From assembly GCA_028871595.1 (NCBI GenBank), contig JAGWMT010000122.1, positions 1 to 9,076 on the forward strand: a stretch of DNA of 9,076 nt, in the 5' to 3' direction. Position 1 is the first letter of the stretch; the number at the start of each line of letters is the position of its first letter. The stretch is from Elusimicrobiota bacterium. GTDB taxonomy: Bacteria; Elusimicrobiota; Elusimicrobia; UBA1565; UBA9628. Under the pieces are notes generated by a model that saw only the letters and a program-made list of their open reading frames with translations, did not search any database and was not told the origin of the DNA. A program made the translations under genes and the position numbers. This document shows, piece after piece, positions 7,528 through 9,076 of the stretch.

Positions 7528-7540
7528 TTCCGTCTCAGCC
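7522..7540. repeat. Inverted repeat spanning both convergent stop codons
   Basis: GGCTGA (7522-7527) and TCAGCC (7535-7540) form a perfect 6-bp stem around a 7-nt loop. Each arm is the last Gly codon plus TGA stop of one of the two convergent genes, so the symmetry follows from both proteins ending in Gly encoded by GGC. There is no T-tract on either strand, so it is not a standard intrinsic terminator, though the hairpin could protect 3' ends. Confidence 0.5.
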
Positions 7541-9076
7541 CTGGAAGAAGAGCGCGGTGGACACGAGCGCGGCCACCACGAAAACGCCGATCGCGACGTA
7601 CAGGAGCAGGCGGACCTCGTCGCCGACCTGCCACGGGACCGGCGTCTGCGACTCGGCCGGCGCCGGCGGGACGGAGGTCGCCGCGGGCTCCTGCCGGGGC
7701 GCGGGCTCGACCGGCTTCGGCGTCGGCGTCATATACCCGGCGACCTCGGCCTCGATGTCCCGGCGCCGGTCCACGGACTCCTCGCGCAGCCGGCGCACGC
7801 TTTCCTCCACCGGGGGAGTCGGCCGCGGCGTGGCCTGGTGGGCCCGGCGCTCGGCCTCGATGTCGGCGTAAAGCCGGGCGCGCTCGGCCTCCAATGCGCC
7901 GCGGATCTCGCGGGACTCCGCCTCGACGCGCTCGCGCAGTTCGTCCTTGAGCGCCGCCAGCTCCGCGCGCATGGCGCTCTCCCGAGCGGCCAGGGCCTTC
8001 ATCTCATCCTCCCGCGCGCGGCGGGCGCGGTCGGCCTCCAGCTCGAGGCGCAGCTTGGTCTCTCGCGCGCTCTCGAACGCCTCGACGCCGTCGCGGCGGA
8101 TCTGGTCGGCGTTCGTGATCGCCTCGCGCGCCTTCTCGCGCAAGAGCCGGATCTCGCCCTCCAGCTTCTCCCGCGTCTCCGCCAAGTCCTTGGACGCGCG
8201 CTGGGACTCCGCGCCCAGGCGCGCGGCCTCGGCCTCCGCCCGCGCGCTCGACAGCGCCAGCGCCGCGCGCTCCGCTTCGATGCGCTCCAGCTCGGCCTGG
8301 GCGGCGGCGCGCGCGGACTCCGTTTTCGCGCCCTCCGCCTGGGCCGCCTTCAGTCGCGCTTCCAGGTCGGCCGTCGCGGCCCGCGAGGACGCGGCGGAGG
8401 ATTCCAATTCCGCGCGCAGGGACTCGATATGGGCCTCGTTCCCGTCCGCCTTCTGCCGCAGCGCGTGGAGATGCAGGCGGGCTTCCTTGAGCTCGCCTTC
8501 ACGCCGCTTGACCTCCGCCTCCGCGGACGCGGCGGCCCGCGCGGCCTCGCCCGCCTTGGCCCGCTCCCGGTCCGCCGCGGCGGTCGCCTCCGCCGACTCC
8601 TTCTCCAGGCGCGCCTGGCTCTCGGCCGCCGCCGTCCCCGCGGCCGCCAGCCGGGCTTCGGCGTCGGCCAGCCGGCTCTCGGCGGACGCGGCGCGCGACT
8701 CCAACCCCTTCAAGTCGGTCCCGCGGGCCGCGAATTCCCTCTCGGCGGCCTCGCGCCGCGCGCGCTCCTCGGCCACGTCCTTTTCCCAGCGCGCCCGCGC
8801 GTCGGCAGCCGCCGCGTTCGCCTCCGCCAGACGGATTTCCAGGCCGACGCGGACATCCTCGGCCGACGTCCGCGCGGCGGCGAGCTCCTTCTCGGCGGCC
8901 TCGGCGCGGACGGACAGCTTCGACGCCTCGTCGGCGCGCGCCGACAGGTCCCCTTCGACGCTCTCCCGCCGGGCGCGTTCGGCCGTCAGGGCCTCGCCCA
9001 GCTGGCGGCGCGCCTCCGAGGCCACGCGCAAGGTCTCGTCCAGCTCCCGCGACAGGGCCGTCGCCGACACCGCCTC
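7535..9076 (-). CDS. Tail-anchored coiled-coil protein, N-terminus beyond the window
   Basis: A long protein of unknown function whose 5' part lies past base 9076. The frame is open to the edge. A GTG at 9070 exists, but the upstream codons continue the same composition and no Shine-Dalgarno sequence is visible, so I treat it as partial. Counting from that GTG (511 residues), residues 1 to about 410 are Ala/Glu/Arg/Leu-rich and almost free of Pro, with heptad-like spacing typical of extended coiled coil. A short Pro stretch (414-420) and a small charged helix follow, then a Pro/Ala/Thr-rich linker (about 447-477). One hydrophobic segment (488-509, from LLLYVAIG to STALFF) is followed by just two residues. 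This predicts a C-terminal membrane anchor with the coil in the cytoplasm. Low-complexity coils match many unrelated proteins (SMC-like, TolA-like), so no function is assigned. Confidence 0.85.
   Translation of the reverse strand, partial: EAVSATALSRELDETLRVASEARRQLGEALTAERARRESVEGDLSARADEASKLSVRAEAAEKELAAARTSAEDVRVGLEIRLAEANAAAADARARWEKDVAEERARREAAEREFAARGTDLKGLESRAASAESRLADAEARLAAAGTAAAESQARLEKESAEATAAADRERAKAGEAARAAASAEAEVKRREGELKEARLHLHALRQKADGNEAHIESLRAELESSAASSRAATADLEARLKAAQAEGAKTESARAAAQAELERIEAERAALALSSARAEAEAARLGAESQRASKDLAETREKLEGEIRLLREKAREAITNADQIRRDGVEAFESARETKLRLELEADRARRAREDEMKALAARESAMRAELAALKDELRERVEAESREIRGALEAERARLYADIEAERRAHQATPRPTPPVEESVRRLREESVDRRRDIEAEVAGYMTPTPKPVEPAPRQEPAATSVPPAPAESQTPVPWQVGDEVRLLLYVAIGVFVVAALVSTALFFQG

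Noticed and set aside
8986..9070. GTG at 9070 as the true start of the coiled-coil protein
   Set aside because: The frame stays open to the window edge with the same composition and no ribosome binding site can be seen, so truncation by the window is the safer reading.

Overview
The window is a compact, very GC-rich stretch of bacterial chromosome. Every real gene has strong G/C bias at the third codon position, which also leaves long spurious open frames on the opposite strands. The secreted lytic transglycosylase and the nucleotide-sugar enzymes suggest a Gram-negative-type organism, but the phylum cannot be fixed by reading alone. There are no tRNA or rRNA genes, mobile elements, CRISPR arrays or phage genes. 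No stretch over about 150 bases lacks a gene.

Positions 1-3959 (minus strand) hold the conserved translation/nucleotide block rpsB - tsf - pyrH - frr in its usual order, with gaps of 4, 9 and 4 nt. frr is cut by the window edge. Upstream, on the same strand, lies a RmlD-like sugar-nucleotide reductase. Its stop is only 67 nt from rpsB, so some read-through into the ribosomal operon is possible in addition to a candidate rpsB promoter.

Positions 3960-4057 are a short divergent control region with two candidate -10 boxes pointing outward and two small hairpins. Both flanking genes lack a Shine-Dalgarno sequence and look as if they are read from leaderless transcripts.

Positions 4058-7527 (plus strand) hold a secreted SLT-type lytic transglycosylase, then a small exported protein of unknown function coupled by a TGATG overlap, then gmd (GDP-mannose 4,6-dehydratase) and wecB (UDP-GlcNAc 2-epimerase), which are 4 nt apart. 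Together with the RmlD-like gene this is a cell-surface theme: peptidoglycan remodelling plus activated deoxy- and amino-sugars for a surface polysaccharide. The glycosyltransferases and the reductase or aminotransferase that would finish the Gmd product are not in the window.

Positions 7535-9076 (minus strand, N-terminus beyond the window) encode a long Ala/Glu/Arg-rich coiled-coil protein with a proline-rich linker and one C-terminal membrane segment. It converges on wecB with only 7 bp between the stop codons.

No obviously new multi-gene system is visible. The best leads are the missing start codon of the transglycosylase, the apparent leaderless promoters, the tail-anchored coiled-coil protein and the small exported protein.
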